A stretch of 64,000 nucleotides of DNA from Glandiceps talaboti (Eukaryota > Hemichordata > Enteropneusta > Spengelidae). A model generated the notes under the pieces. It was not told the DNA's origin. It did no database searches and saw only the letters and a list, made by a program, of their open reading frames with translations. Within the stretch, counting starts at the first letter, position 1. Each line of letters begins with the position of its first letter. Made by a program: the position numbers and the translations under genes. Shown here piece by piece: positions 47,541-60,888 of this stretch. The stretch spans positions 11,112,342 through 11,176,341 of the forward strand of contig NC_135549.1 in assembly GCF_964340395.1 (NCBI RefSeq). Reading direction: 5' to 3'.

Positions 47541-48970
47541 TGTTAGAAATCTCTGACAAGCTTAAGATTTCACGGGATGTGTTTTGTACAGAATATATCA
47601 AAAGCTACCGAAAAAAATCGTCCTAATCAGAATCTCTCTGTAATGGGCAGATCATCTTCAATAAATATAGGACACACTCCAGAAGTGTATCGGGGAAGAA
47701 ACCAGGAGCAACATCAAGTCGTTCAAAAATGAAACTTTAAGAATGATGCAACAATAAACTATAACTGCGTTGCCTTTTTGATGTGAGTTCACTTGAGACT
47801 TCTTTTTAATGACTGGCACTGCAAATTGATGTGAACCTGTCGCCAACGAAAACCTTCTGTGGTCTTCTGAAAAGTGCGCCAGTGAAGAATACATTCTTCA
47901 GGAGGTTGTAACCACTGGACTTCAAAGTGTAAAAAGACGTTATCCCTACCCGAGTTCTTGATAATTAGTAATATCCATGAACGATTGTCATGAATGGACG
48001 AATGTTTTTTTTTAATGCTAAATACTATGGTCGATTGAAATAAACTGCACCATATATATTTTTACGATGTTTTATAATAGTGGTCACCATTGATTGTAAA
48101 GCTTGTTCCCAGTGCTGACCTTTTATCAAAATATTTAAAAAAAATATGTTTTTATTTGCAGTAGTGTTGTGGATTGTACCTGTTATAAGCGTAATATACA
48201 CCGGCGTTCATTTGATATGTTGCTAGTGATACATCTATATATCTATGACAACCTCATATAATATCAGCAAAGCGGAAACTCTGTTTTGTGCTATGAATTT
48301 CCCCTTATAAAATCAACACACTATATAACGTGCCATCAAAATTATGTTTTAATACTGTACATATTGATATGAAATGTGTCGAAATTGTCTTTGTAGATTG
48401 TTTCCCGACCACGACTTGTGTGTCACATTTTGACCAATGGCAGTCGAACGTTGTCGAATATTAACAAACATGTTTTATACTCAACATGAAACATTTTCTA
48501 CACATTATACATGAAGAAGATGAGGAAAGGCTATGGTAAGCTTTAAGTATATTAACGAATTAACTTATTTCGGTAAATTGGTCATATCTTTATCATTGGG
48601 TATATACATTGACAATAACAAATCGAATGTGCCTTTACAAAACTTATGTATAATCACAGGGAAAAGGACAAATAATCAATTTTGTTCTCGCGATTTTCCG
48701 GATTTCTAATATTATTTTCTGTATATTTCAAAGAAAGTTTTAAGTATTGTTTCTTCTCACTGTTTTTTTCCTATTTCCTACCTGTTCACAAGAACAAACT
48801 CATTCGCTATTTGCCCAAATTAACGCATTACCCAGTGAGTTTAAACATCCACTGATCCGACTAATGGCACTACACGTCCACACCTAACTAGTTTTTACTT
48901 TTCTCACAAGGAAGAACTGATGTGTATAAAGTTTTATTTTAATTGAACCATCCGTTTAAGAAGAAAGCAA
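47541..48970. other. Gene-poor intergenic DNA
   Basis: AT-rich; nothing recognised. Confidence 0.5.
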
Positions 48971-48977
48971 TGACACA

Positions 48978-49112
48978 TACAGACAGACAGACAGACAGAC
49001 AGACATATACATATAGACAGACAGCGCCATTTCACAACCTCCCCTTATTGGAAGTAAACATTGATATAATAAACCTGATTGACGGCGACACACACACACA
49101 CACACACACACA
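48978..49112. repeat. (CAGA)n and (AC)n microsatellites
   Basis: CAGA run near 48979-49002 and AC run at 49089-49112. Confidence 0.9.
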
Positions 49113-49753
49113 CACCTGCCATCTTTAGGTTTGGATATTTTGTGCGGTAAACCCGAGGCAAGGACGAAATTGAGAAAGTTGCTCATCTATTCTACAGGGA
49201 TTATTTCCCTGTTGATCTTTTGACTTTCTTTTTCAACTTGATCACTGTGGAGGGAAACCATTTAATCGAACTCTTCAATGGCCCTGAATCTTTCATGCAC
49301 TTTGATTCCGTTTACCAATCGTCCCCATAGGGCAAGCAATCATCGTAAAGTAATCAGGAAAAGCAGCAGCAGCATAGACTGCGTAATAAATCTTACACAC
49401 GCTAGTGAAAAATAAGCACTTTCATAGATTTGGGTGTCTTGCGTTATGACTGGCTTATGGTCGCAGTGGAGCGTTGCGTGTGTGTTATTATTCCTTTATA
49501 CGAGCTAAAATGAAAGTCAATGACTGTTGACAAATGATGAAGTATATTTTTAAGTCTCCATACATATATATTGGAAACTCAAATGATTAAAACACGAATC
49601 AATCATCGCCATGTCAACAAATCTTTGTAAATGTATTGATATTTATATCAATACATCGGATAAAATGACATGGCAACGAAGCAAACGCGATCGTAGACAC
49701 CCTTTGTGAAGTGTTTTGTTGTAGATAGATCAATAGCCTAAGCTATTTAAACT

Positions 49754-49847
49754 TGTATGTATGTATGTATGTATGTATGTATGTATGTATGTATGTATGT
49801 ATGTATGTATGCATGCATGCATGCATGTATGTATGTATGCATGTATG

Positions 49848-49881
<34 letters not shown>

Positions 49882-49978
49882 TGTATGTATGCATGCATGC
49901 ATGCATGCATGCATGCATGCATGTATGTATGTATGTATGTATGTATGTATGTATGTATGTATGTATGTATGTATGTAT
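49754..49978. repeat. (GTAT)n / (GCAT)n microsatellite
   Basis: About 225 bp of GTAT with two internal GCAT blocks. Cys-Met-Tyr-Val and His-Ile-Thr-Tyr open frames are artefacts. Confidence 0.97.
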
Positions 49979-50278
49979 TCAAATTCATATTCATATTCAT
50001 TTTATTGACGAATTCTTCTTATAAAAAGAACATTGCCAAAACTAGGAAACATGAGTACAGTTGCATAGATACATGATTAAACTTTACACGTTACAAACAA
50101 ACAACAGAAAGTCACATTACTTACAACTGAAAGTAATAAAATTAAATACAAATTTTCTAATTTCGGCCATACTTTCAAAGTTTTGGTTTAGTATAGTTAG
50201 TATGTTGTATAAATTGTTTCTATTTTGTTGGTAGTAAGGGCAAATCATAACATAATGCATTTCATCTTATATTATATT

Positions 50279-50391
50279 GTATGTATGTATGTATGTATGT
50301 ATGTATGTATGTATGTATGTATGTATGTATGTGTGTATGTATGTATGTATGTATGTGTGTGTGTGTGTGTGTGTGTGCCTGCCTGCCTGCC

Positions 50392-50446
<55 letters not shown>

Positions 50447-50490
50447 TATTTTGCTAGCTTGCTTGCTTGCTTGCCTGCCTGCCTGCCTGT
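50279..50490. repeat. Compound TATG / TG / CCTG / CTGT / CTTG microsatellite
   Basis: Five different short-unit arrays lie end to end, each of a few to a dozen units; the parts grade into each other by single-base changes. Confidence 0.97.
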
Positions 50491-53400
50491 GTGTGCCTGT
50501 CTGTGTTCTCATTGGTTTGTTTGTCATTGAGTCCTGTCCGTCTACTTTTGTGTATGTCTCTCTTCTCTTTCAACGGTCATGCGTGTCTTGATTCAAAGAA
50601 ATTTGATAGAACGTTGAGACTATTTTGATGACGACGAAAATTCCAGGCACTTTGATAAAAGTCCTCAGAAGTTCTAGGCTGATACACAGACAAGTGGATG
50701 TCTGTGGATGATAACATATGTTCGCCAAAATATCTCTATGTGGTGTTTCACTAAAATGACTCGGCATCCATTTGTCCAATAACCAACCTACTGTATACCT
50801 TGTTGGTTAGCTCCCAAGGGTGGAAATTAAAGGATATAAATTTAATCAAATATGTGGTCATGTCAGGAATTGATTGATGGATGAATAAATTCATCGTTAA
50901 CAATTGTAACAGCTATCTATACAGAATCAACGCCTTTGTTGATACTAACTTAGAATTTAGTAGGCGAGAAATTCTTTTGAGTAACCTATCGTTACTGAAT
51001 CACATATTGACATCAATTTGTCTTCGTCATATTGTGCAAATGCTGTAACTGACATGTAAATGCATGATGTTTAGTTAAGGAAGGCTTTTTAGTTGCAACG
51101 TTTTAACACCGGCAAAGTTAAATACGCACATGCTCATGAAAAGGTTCTCCACGTTTTGCGGTAAGTGAATGGACTACCCATTGACAGGAAAAGATACCTC
51201 CTGTGTGCGCTGTTGTACTCCGCATCATGAGTGTTCAACCACATACGTAACCATTGAATTTATAACTTATTCACCAAGGTTCACGAAATGTCAAAGATAA
51301 AAATGTTGTTCATATTTGATGATTCCTCTAGGCAACTGCCCTAATACGATCACATTCGATTCACTAAATCCTAGGGTAACATGATAATATGAATAAGGTA
51401 AACAATGGACAAGATTGCAAATTAAAGGTATAGTTATTTTTAAGACTTGTATATGAAAGTATAAGATACCTAAGAATAAGCTAGATAATGATATTTTCAT
51501 CTTTTGGGGATAAAAGCTTCAGAAAAATAAATATTGCTAAATCTGATCAGAAAGTATTGACACAGCCAATATTGATGATACAAAGTCGTCTGACTTTAGA
51601 TGACTGACCAAGGGCGTGTGTTACAAAAGGTGTATCGCAAGGATTCCAACTCTGAAATTAGCAGACAATTCCATAACGCAACAAGTCAAACCTTTACGAC
51701 TCTGCGTCGAACTACATCTTGTAATGGAAAAACAGAATACTGCTGAGGTTATTATAAAAGCTTTTGTGATTTGATGAAAGGAAAGTAAAGGTTATCGTCA
51801 TTCTTATCTAAAGTGGTAGGTCATACAGGGGGTCTTACAATTACAATCTCATATTAAGTCTTTTTGACGTTGTTTTATTATAGCTGAGCATATGAGGTAT
51901 ACAACAACCACAATTCAATAATTTCCGATCTTCAAGCTGATTTTAGTTGGTACTCCAGCTCAAGACGCAGCGCAGTCGTTGTTGACTTTGAACATTTCAA
52001 TGGATATGAGGTTAAACTTTTGGTTCACCAGAATTCCCTACGTACGTACTCTAAAGATGTCGGCAATTGCTGTGCTCGGTGAACTCTATCTACAAAATCA
52101 CGTATACTTACCACAGTGACAGCGTCATGGAAAATGTCAACTATTGTTTTTACTCTTTTCAAAAAGATTGAAAAGTAAAATATTATTATAACCAAATTTC
52201 AACCCGTGGTTACGTAGTGTTATTCTTATGTTTGAATTTAAAAATCCCCATCTTACTATTAACAATCATCGTCTTGCAATGTTATTTTATTATAGTTATG
52301 ATGACAAACATCAAGTCCTGCCCACTCGCATAATTGTATTCACCCTAGAATCCCGAGTGCCCCAGACATTGAGAATCTTTGTCAAGAAAGTAAATGCCAA
52401 GAGATTACAACTTAGTACAAGTTGCTTCAACCACTGTCTAAAAAGATTGGAATATAATTTTGGAAATGTATACGGGCCCACTGTTTCATTTTGAAGTACT
52501 GCTGCACCCGCCGATAACACATTGGACGAACCATTGTTGCCGGAAGACTACACTTACATGACAACGTGAAACATTGAAGGTACAGTTCCTGATTGTGGTT
52601 GTAAGTGGGGATTCATTAGTAAACACTACACAAGGGGTAACAAAAGATTTACTAACACATCATGGAAGTTCGGGGCACCTTTCGGTAACCCGAACTCAAG
52701 TCGAGTCAGCAAGGATCAAATAAGCAGAGCTACTTTTGCGACTTTTCTGGCTGATGCGCGCAATATCTAGGAGTATGAACCCAATTTACTTTGTTTTTAG
52801 GCTAAAATGAACATAACAAGCTAAAGAAATAATAATCGTTTCATGTTCGCTTCAAATCGATACCAGCAAGCAGTGCTTTAGAGAGAGACGAGCGTTTCCA
52901 TAGAGACAACGTTGTAATAGTGTTACTTCTATCATTTTATTAGACGAGAAAAGCAGAATATCAATAACTTGTACAATTGGAAATCTTTACAAAAACAACA
53001 TAATGTCATTAGTCATACGCATATTACAGTTCCCCATAACTTAAAATGTCTTCAAGTAGAGTGCTTGTTTTCACTTCATTCATTATCGTCATGTGAAAAC
53101 TTTAATCGGGTTAAAACAACAAGATAAAAAATCTAAAGAAGGTCAAGGCTATAGAAAATCGTATCTAATATTTATGTTACACTTAATAAAGTAATCGATA
53201 TATCTCAAGGCTAATTCGATTTGCTTTAAAGTTTACAATATACACACTGCTCAATATCTGCTAACATATTTACTTTCTCTTATGAGATCATACCATGATG
53301 CTCTTGGCACAACTCTGTTTCGATAGAATGTACTTTTGATTAAAATACTCTGTAACAAAATGAACAAATATGCAAAGTGAAGTTGAGAAAGTGTGTCAGT

Positions 53401-54179
53401 TATAATAAAAAAGATGTGTTGTTTACTATGGAAAATATCTCGATGCTTATGACATCAAGGTTAGTTGAAATACAAATCTGTTTATAAAGTCACATTGCAC
53501 AAAGGCACTAAAACAGGCAGACCAAATCAACCACATGCAAATGTTAGGAATGTGTGTAGGGTAATTTGTGTCTTGTGGCAAGATGTAATCGCAAGTACAA
53601 ACCAGACGTCTTTAATTGAAAGTCGAGCCATACAATGACAGCATCTTTTAGTGAGTGTGCAATTGTCTGTGACCACTGAAACATTTGTAATACCTCCATG
53701 ATATCACCAGGTATATTGAAAAAACATTGGTCGAACTAATTGTTGTAAACATACACCATAAAATGGTTTAAAGACTAGAAGAAAGTCGAATGTTCAAAGT
53801 TGAACGATGAAGCATTTACACAGACGTTTGACACGACCAGGTGCACTTTATATTTGAATTGACTTAATTAAGTAAATGGCTGCTTCAAGAAGACAGGTGA
53901 ACTGGACTCATCACGTAGTGTCATTATCTAAGCACTTTAAACAACTTGTATGCAATTACAACCTAATATATTGCTTGAAGAAGACGTAACTTCCAACACT
54001 GATTAAGGCCATAACATATATCTAAAATTATATCGAAGATTTATATTGTGTGAAGTCTTGATAAAGTGGCAGTCATGTCATAATTTCACATTTGAGAAGA
54101 GTGTCAATATAAATGGTTATAAATATTAAAGTATTGAATAAATGAATAACAAGAATATAAACAGTAAGAAAAGTTAGAT
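50491..54179. other. Gene-poor intergenic DNA
   Basis: AT-rich; open frames such as 52228-52494 show no recognisable domain. Confidence 0.5.
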
Positions 54180-54284
54180 ACGACACATTCTGAAATGCTG
54201 TCGCAGAACACTCCATCCTATATGAGCAATAATACAGTACAAACAAGTGCAATAATGATTCAGAGACGGCTTACAAATGTAAAC

Positions 54285-54870
54285 ATAATACTACACAGTT
54301 GCAATTCGCAACTCTTTACTGTGGAATACAACACTGTATTGAATGATCCCAAACTTAATATACAACAATGCATTGCATCACACCGCACATTACTGCGCAA
54401 CGCAGCACCGTATTGTATCACAGTAAGTGTGCATTTTACTGTCCAATGCCACGCAACGCAACACTGCATCACACTACGATGTACTGTACAACACAACAAT
54501 GTATTGCATCACACTACACACTATGATACAACACAGCACTGTAGTACATCACACTCCATTCCTCTGTGTTGAATCACTCTGCACTGTACTGTCCAACATA
54601 ACACCATATTACATCACACTACCTTTTACGCTGCATCACAATATTATTATATCACACTAATCTTATACCTCACTGTGCAACACAACATTGTATTACAGCA
54701 GACTACACTGCACTGGTCAAAGTAACACCATATTGCATGACACTGCCCTTTACAGTATAACACAACACAACACTGTTATATCACACTAATTACACTTCAC
54801 TGTGCAACACAACACTATATTGCATCACATATACACGTTATTGTGTCAGACAACACCGTACTGCCTTATA
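54285..54870. repeat. Degenerate ACAACACAACACTGTATTGC repeat
   Basis: About ten diverged units of roughly 50-60 bp with AACACTGTATTGCATCACAC as the common core. Open frames here are shadows of the repeat. Confidence 0.85.
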
Positions 54871-55271
54871 ATGAACTTTGCTGCGCTCTAGAAGTATGAG
54901 ACTAAACGGTTTTAGTTTAAGTGTCTTTACCAGCTCTGCTCCAACATATCAATGTCAAATGCAAGGTTTACAATATAATTTCCGAGAGAAATGTAGTGAT
55001 CAACTTTAATAGAGCATGACCAACAAAGAGAAAGACGAGACACTGGTTTACGATGTACAGTGTTTGAATCTGTTTCTTCGTTTGGGATTGTCATCTACGT
55101 GATTTATAAAGTATGAGCCAGGGTTAGTTCACGTTACACCACACTCCTGCCTAATAAAAATAGAGAATTACAGTTAGTTGTACTTGAAGTGTTTACCAAA
55201 GCTAAATTAATAGCATTTTGAAAAAGAATGTTACATGTCAAGGTCTCATCATGAAATCCCCAAAACATTTC

Positions 55272-56333
55272 TCATGTGTTTTTCACGTTGACGTTCAGGT
55301 CGGTCATCTCTGTTTTTCCGGATAAACGACGATCCAGTTTGGAGTAGGAATCTCTGCACCATTTAGTCAGCATACAAGTGAATGCTTGATTAAAGGCTCT
55401 TCGGTAGATGGAACTCAAAGCGTTGTACACTATGGGGTTGACAGATGAATTGATCTCTAATAGGAAAGTGCTAGCGTTGAGTAAACACACTATTTGGTCT
55501 CGATTCAGGCTGATTATCGAGTACTCCAGTAAGCAGAATACGATAACTTGTAATATAGCGGGCATGGTGCAGACGAAATAAATCAAGGCCGTTGATACGC
55601 AGATACGGGTGATTTGCTTTTCCTTCTTCTTCACCGAGTGCTTGGATCGTCTGACTTTGATGATGATCATGGAATATAGTACGGTTGTTATGACGAGCAA
55701 TATAAACACACTAATAAGGTATACAACTCTTCCTGCAATTGAACGGTCGGTAGTGAAACACTCGACGAGACTCTCGACTGATATCACTGACGATGCCAAC
55801 CATGTTGTAACAATTACGACTCCTACAAAACACCTCTTGTGTATCACACCACCCCGGTAGATCAGAGGTTTGAAGAGAGCCAGATAACGTTCGATACTGA
55901 GTATAGTTATAGTGAACATTGACGCATACTGGGTGACTCGAGATGGAAATAAAGCTGCACAGTAATATAGGAAGTTTTGATGATGAAAGCATGGCTTTTG
56001 CCCGAAGATAGAGCAGTTCCAAATGAGAAAATGAACCAGTGAGTGAAGAAGATCTGCGGTGGCCAAATTCACCAGGTAAGCATTTGTTACTGTGCGCATC
56101 GAGCGAACCCGAAAAACGACGAACATGAAGGCAACATTACATATTATTCCAACAGAAGTAATAGTGGTTCCCACTATACGCTGAGTATTTTTGTCTATCA
56201 TACACGAGCCAGTAACATTACTGTCAAAGTTATCGGGATTACTGTAATCGGAATTGTTGTATAGAACGGCGTATTGCGAGTCTGTTGAAGTGTCTACGGC
56301 AGTGAAGATAACGTTCGATGTGGAAACAGCCAT
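55272..56333 (-). CDS. Orphan class A (rhodopsin-like) G-protein-coupled receptor
   Basis: One uninterrupted - strand frame of 353 residues; start context ACAATGG is strong. Seven hydrophobic segments lie at about 52-75, 86-107, 124-146, 168-187, 203-226, 246-270 and 281-305. N66 in segment 1, AD94 in segment 2, Cys125, the E-R-Y triad at 148-150, Trp178 and NPIVY at 299-303 mark the class A core. Two N-glycosylation sites lie in the N-terminal tail (N26, N39). Unusual: the conserved proline of helix 5 is missing, and the CWxP motif of helix 6 reads CTMP (255-258), so the usual toggle tryptophan is absent. The C-tail has a Cys pair near 320-326. Overall layout suits a peptide or amine receptor at the plasma membrane; the ligand is not inferred. 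It may have 5' UTR exons upstream. Confidence 0.9.
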   Translation of the reverse strand: MAVSTSNVIFTAVDTSTDSQYAVLYNNSDYSNPDNFDSNVTGSCMIDKNTQRIVGTTITSVGIICNVAFMFVVFRVRSMRTVTNAYLVNLATADLLHSLVHFLIWNCSIFGQKPCFHHQNFLYYCAALFPSRVTQYASMFTITILSIERYLALFKPLIYRGGVIHKRCFVGVVIVTTWLASSVISVESLVECFTTDRSIAGRVVYLISVFILLVITTVLYSMIIIKVRRSKHSVKKKEKQITRICVSTALIYFVCTMPAILQVIVFCLLEYSIISLNRDQIVCLLNASTFLLEINSSVNPIVYNALSSIYRRAFNQAFTCMLTKWCRDSYSKLDRRLSGKTEMTDLNVNVKNT

Positions 56334-58394
56334 TGTGGTAGCAGTCTTGATGTGCTCCGTGAAGAACTGAAACGAGTTGACGCCTACAGCTTGCTAATAT
56401 CGTAAGCTTTCACGTGAAGAGACCCCCTGTTGAACGAGATTAGAATAATCAATCCAACCTTCACGTACCGTACCAATGAACAGTACGCAACGTTCTTGTG
56501 CACTAACAGAGTACATTTGCGGTCTACACACCTGAAAGTTAAAGAAAGAATGCGATTTAAGAAATGTAACAATGTCGAAAATGTTTTAAATTCTTGATCA
56601 TCAGAAACATGGCCAATAATAAGAGAAAATTGATTTTTTATCTAAAGTCACCTGAAATCATATACCATAGCAGTTACAAATGTATCCATGCGAGTAGAAT
56701 TTGAATAATATATTGCGAATCCCTATGGGTTATATCAGTACATAGGCAATGTTGGAGGCTGAAACAGTCTCGCATGGACAATCGATCAAACACTAGTTTA
56801 ACATACATGATTATATTTGCAATGACGTACGGTATATAGGTTCTGAAGCATGTTGGTTAACCTCAAACCTGTTGTATCAACCATGTACATTCACATCCGA
56901 CAAGCAAGCTGAGCGTAATAAAACAACCAATGGCATTTATGTCACATTTTCATGTTTAATATTCAGTGTGTGTATGAGTGTCTATCTGATTTACACTGCT
57001 CATGCACACTTTTTATTGGCTGTCATTCACACATGACTTTAAAGTCAATAAAAATATATGTAGGTTCAACCTGGCCAATTTCACCAACATTGTTATCTCG
57101 TGTGACTACCTTCTGTTACACTTTACACAATTTTATCTCGTATTCTTTTCACCTGACTCTAAAATAGGTTCATAAGACGTGTTTTGATATTAGATTCTTG
57201 TGTGTCACAGGTGCAAGGAATCAAAACCTCATTGGTGAATACTGAATTGCATGTAATAGCTAATACTATTCATTGTTAGCAAGAGAATCGACAATGACAG
57301 ATTCCACATTTACTCACTTTATGTTGTGATTTGACTATACAAAATATATGTCTTTCCGGAATTCGTTGAACACAAGTACATTGGAAATATTTATGAAAGG
57401 AATAAGAATAGCGCTTGCTTGGCTTCACATAGTACGTAGACACAAAACAAGGTGATGTATCTTGAACAGAACAATATACATACACGTTTTGAGAGGTGAT
57501 CATGAATGCTGTATATAAATGAGATGATGAGATGTTCGCATTTCTTTTGAAATATTTGAAGCATACGCGGAAATAATTTACATCTGTGAAATAATGTTGG
57601 ACATCCCTCTGGGCATATTGTATTCATGTAGCCAAATGTCATTTGCTTTCCTTTGAAATAATGCGACGGTGACTGCAGATAATAGGCAATATAACAGTTC
57701 TACTACTTTCAGAAAATTACACCTATTTAACACCGAGTGGAAATAGATGATGAGTTGATCAACATTCCTGTGCTGTAGGAAAGGATTCCATGCATTTCTT
57801 TTCAATAAATACTGCAATCAAGCATTTTCAGGAGGTCAATCTGAATGAAAGTCGACTAAGTTAGGAAATTTCCTGGCTTCCTTTGCTAATAATTCGGGTT
57901 TCTTACTTTGCAGTCGGAACTCTCCAATGTTAAAATTTGTAAACACAGGAATGCATTATGGCAAATTTTGCACATATGTCACTGCAATGTATACACCTGT
58001 AGCTTTATCATAAATAAGGTCTCTGTCATGAACCACTATGGAATTTCATAACGAACAGCTCTGGATTCAATTCCCTGTGTAATAACTGTGAAATGAAAAA
58101 CATTGTCATATGCCGACACTTTGCACTCGGCATGTTTTGGTCTTCAACATAATTAAGAAGCAATACGGTATCATCATTTGATGTCACTTACAGGGGAACG
58201 ACACTTTGCTATTCTAATCAATATTTCCATCATGAAATATCAGCATGAAAATTTATTTAAAATGTTGGAAATCTGATGGAAATGAGTTTTTTGTAACCTC
58301 TAAACAGATGTACCAAACAAACTTCTGTCGGAAGTATTCAACTCAATATTTAATGTCACATTTATCAGTCTATTTACAAACAGTTCTAGAAAGG
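56334..58394. other. 5' flank of the GPCR and intergenic DNA
   Basis: AT-rich. No gene or structured repeat recognised. Confidence 0.5.
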
Positions 58395-58439
58395 AAGCCA
58401 GCACTTTTTTGATATTTTTCCGATATTGTCTTAGTTTTT

Positions 58440-58770
58440 TTCGCGAAGGAAAATACGAGTGGCCTAAGGGGCCTTGTTACCACGAGTCGATAGACGAGTG
58501 ATGACAAACCCTTAGCTTACTATCATTTTCCCGCTTAATGAAGAAAATTACAGGGGAATAATATTATTATATCCCCGCGAGCATACTTTATTCAAAATCA
58601 GGACAAATAATATCGCGCTGAAACGTTTTAATTCACGTTTCGAACACCGCAGAACCCATGATGTTGATGTAGATGTGAGTTGGGTGACGTAGAAAGGCCA
58701 GGGCATAAAAACCGATATATATTTTGTTCGAAAGCATTCAACCTTGCATGTGTGTGGTATAATTACGCAA
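58440..58770. mobile_element. Second copy related to the 23.3-24.1 kb dispersed repeat
   Basis: Shares an ordered set of motifs with the 23.3-kb copy: GGAAAATA.GAGT..CCTAAG, a short CGAGT-type hairpin, then TGAAGAAAATTAC-like sequence, GAACACCGCAGAACCCATGA and TGTGTGGTATAATTACG. Diverged; no open frame. Confidence 0.55.
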
Positions 58771-58882
58771 TAATCCCTACCACAGGCGTGTACACACTAG
58801 ATTGGTACAATTCGTAGCATATAGCGAGCCGAAAGCCTCTTTTAATTGAGGTAAGTGCCTGAAGCCATGCCACGTACATATA

Positions 58883-58990
58883 CTGTGAACCGGAAAATTA
58901 TTCGCGCATTTTTAATTTCGCGCAATTTCGCGCTCGACCGTGACCGCGAAATTAAAACTGCGCGGATGTGATTATGTGCGCCCTCACACG
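58883..58990. repeat. Left terminal inverted repeat and subterminal motifs
   Basis: Perfect 20-bp outer repeat, then an inverted motif TCGCGCATTTTTAATTTCGCGC is followed by a direct copy CGCGAAATTAAAACTGCGCG at about 58952-58977. Likely transposase binding sites. Confidence 0.8.
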
Positions 58991-59057
58991 GCAATTACTG
59001 AATTTCTTTCATCTTTGTTTACACCTCCTCTATGTAGACTTACGTATGTAAGTAAGT

Positions 59058-59062
<5 letters not shown>

Positions 59063-59091
<29 letters not shown>
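59063..59091. repeat. (AC)n microsatellite inside the transposon
   Basis: About 14 AC units after a GTAAGTAAGT run. Confidence 0.95.
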
Positions 59092-59094
<3 letters not shown>

Positions 59095-59137
59095 TATCAA
59101 ACGTGAACCAATAAAGTTGTTTCAAGAATCATGTCTC

Positions 59138-59143
59138 TTTATT
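59138..59143 (-). terminator. Polyadenylation signal of the transposase
   Basis: TTTATT on the + strand, so AATAAA on the - strand, about 210 bp after the transposase stop. Confidence 0.55.
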
Positions 59144-59352
59144 TCATAACAAATCTTTCACTTGTATACACAAAAAAATCAAATATAAATATCGGTTGTA
59201 CTGAGTTAAATTCATCAAGTCGATCTCGGAATTACTGGTAAGTAAATCACATAGAATAGAATTATCCGGTAAATAAGAAAGTTCAGCAATGAAATACTGT
59301 ATGAAAAAATAAAATGCCTTTGCATCGAAGTTCGAAGTTCTAATACCAGTTT

Positions 59353-60888
59353 TTACTCGCGTTCACCACGTAAACGATCAATGATGCCTGCATCGCGAAA
59401 ACCACCTAAACACAGCTCGGGACGGTTGCTCAGTGAGTTGACAGCGTCGACTATCCACTTGGCATGAATTGGTTTCAGTTCCGATAAACGTAGGTCTACC
59501 TTCACATCAGAAATCGGGGCCGCATCATCGTTGAGTTGATCGACTACTTTGTCTGTGTACCATGACTGGAAATTGCTTCTGAGAATGTCTTTGAACGGTT
59601 TGTTGACAGCGAGGTCGAGAGGTTGGAGCTTGTCAGTACAACAAGCTGGCACAAACACTGTAGCGATGTTGTTGTTGTGTAACTTTTCAAGTAGATCTTC
59701 AGATCGATGTGCCTTGAAAACATCGAAAATGGCGAGGGCTTTCTGGTCAGCTGGTAAACCTAGTTGTTCACGGGTTGATGAGACGAACGGGATGATGACC
59801 TTGTCGACGTAGTGATGCATAGTGTCTGTGTTTGACCAATGATTAGGCGAATGGTAAATGTCCCAATCAGCTGGAAAATTGTAGCGAGGGTGGCACTGAT
59901 TTGTTTTACCCTGGTATAGAAGTTGAGGTGGTAAAACTTGACCGGCGAGAGAAATACCCAGTATAGCTGTTATCTGTCTCTTGTCGTCGAGGCCTGTTAT
60001 CGATACTTGATCACTTCCACGCAGTTCCATCGTCCAGCTGCCCGAAGGGACAATCGAAACACCGGTCTGGTCCCAGTTGAAAATGAGGTCGTCGGGAATG
60101 TGATGATCGGTGACCGCTCTATGTATTCTCTGTAGGTAGTCTTCTTTGACGGCTGGGAAGTCTTGTACGGGTTTCTTCGCGGCCTTCGTCCCTTTCCTCT
60201 TTGTGTAATTCATTCTCTTCAGTATCGACTCAGCCCAAGTTTTCGAAAGTTCATAGTTGCCACCGAATTCAGCTAGTTGTGTGCGATCTTTCTTGATAAC
60301 GATGGCCCTAGCAGTTGCTAACACGATCGGTACGTTTATAACACCGCCAGACGTACGAATTGCACGGATAACCTCTTGCACTTTCGAGTCCAAATCTCTA
60401 CCAAGCAGCAGGGGACGACCACGTTGTTTTGCAGGTAGGGTAGCTGGAACGGACCGATCTGCAGACAGTTGTTTTTTGTAGGCAGCTTTCATTGATCTTA
60501 CAGTACTTTCGTTCAGGGGTTTGTCAAGTTGTTTTGAGAAATGACGACTCGCAACCATCACACCATTTTCTGCTGCATATTTTCCAATTTTGCACCGAAT
60601 CTCAGAGGAGTACTGCTGATAAGACCCTCGCTTCCGTTTTGTAGAACCGTTGTTTGTTTTGATGAGGCACGCATCGATGTTTTCGTTGACCTCGTCAATG
60701 ACACTGTCTGGTAGACTGGGGCACTGCAATGGGGAAATCAACCCAGGACGTGGAACGGCAGGTGAACCATCAGACTTCTTGAGATATCGAAACATTGCCA
60801 TAGTGACGAGTGGATTTGCTGTGTTAAGCGAGTGACGAACTCTAGTACACAACTGGCGATTTCGTTGAATTTCGTTCATTTTATTCAT
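59353..60888 (-). CDS. Pogo-related DDE transposase
   Basis: An intact 511-residue - strand frame, without introns. Residues 84-140 (KRKRGSYQQYSSEIRCKIGK through ESTVRSMKAAYKK) look like a psq/brinker-type helix-turn-helix DNA-binding domain. A basic middle region (RGRPLLLGRD) and a second helical DNA-binding-like region follow (about 160-235). The catalytic core has NWDQTGV (D273), IFDVFKAH (D389) and LQPLDLAVNKPFKD (D425), a DD35D triad typical of the DDE_1 family that includes pogo, Tigger, Jerky and CENP-B. It cuts and re-joins element ends in the nucleus. All catalytic Asp residues are present, so the enzyme may be active. It lies inside the TIRs at 58883 and 62761 and diverges from the HIRAN gene with 582 bp between them. 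Confidence 0.93.
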   Translation of the reverse strand: MNKMNEIQRNRQLCTRVRHSLNTANPLVTMAMFRYLKKSDGSPAVPRPGLISPLQCPSLPDSVIDEVNENIDACLIKTNNGSTKRKRGSYQQYSSEIRCKIGKYAAENGVMVASRHFSKQLDKPLNESTVRSMKAAYKKQLSADRSVPATLPAKQRGRPLLLGRDLDSKVQEVIRAIRTSGGVINVPIVLATARAIVIKKDRTQLAEFGGNYELSKTWAESILKRMNYTKRKGTKAAKKPVQDFPAVKEDYLQRIHRAVTDHHIPDDLIFNWDQTGVSIVPSGSWTMELRGSDQVSITGLDDKRQITAILGISLAGQVLPPQLLYQGKTNQCHPRYNFPADWDIYHSPNHWSNTDTMHHYVDKVIIPFVSSTREQLGLPADQKALAIFDVFKAHRSEDLLEKLHNNNIATVFVPACCTDKLQPLDLAVNKPFKDILRSNFQSWYTDKVVDQLNDDAAPISDVKVDLRLSELKPIHAKWIVDAVNSLSNRPELCLGGFRDAGIIDRLRGERE

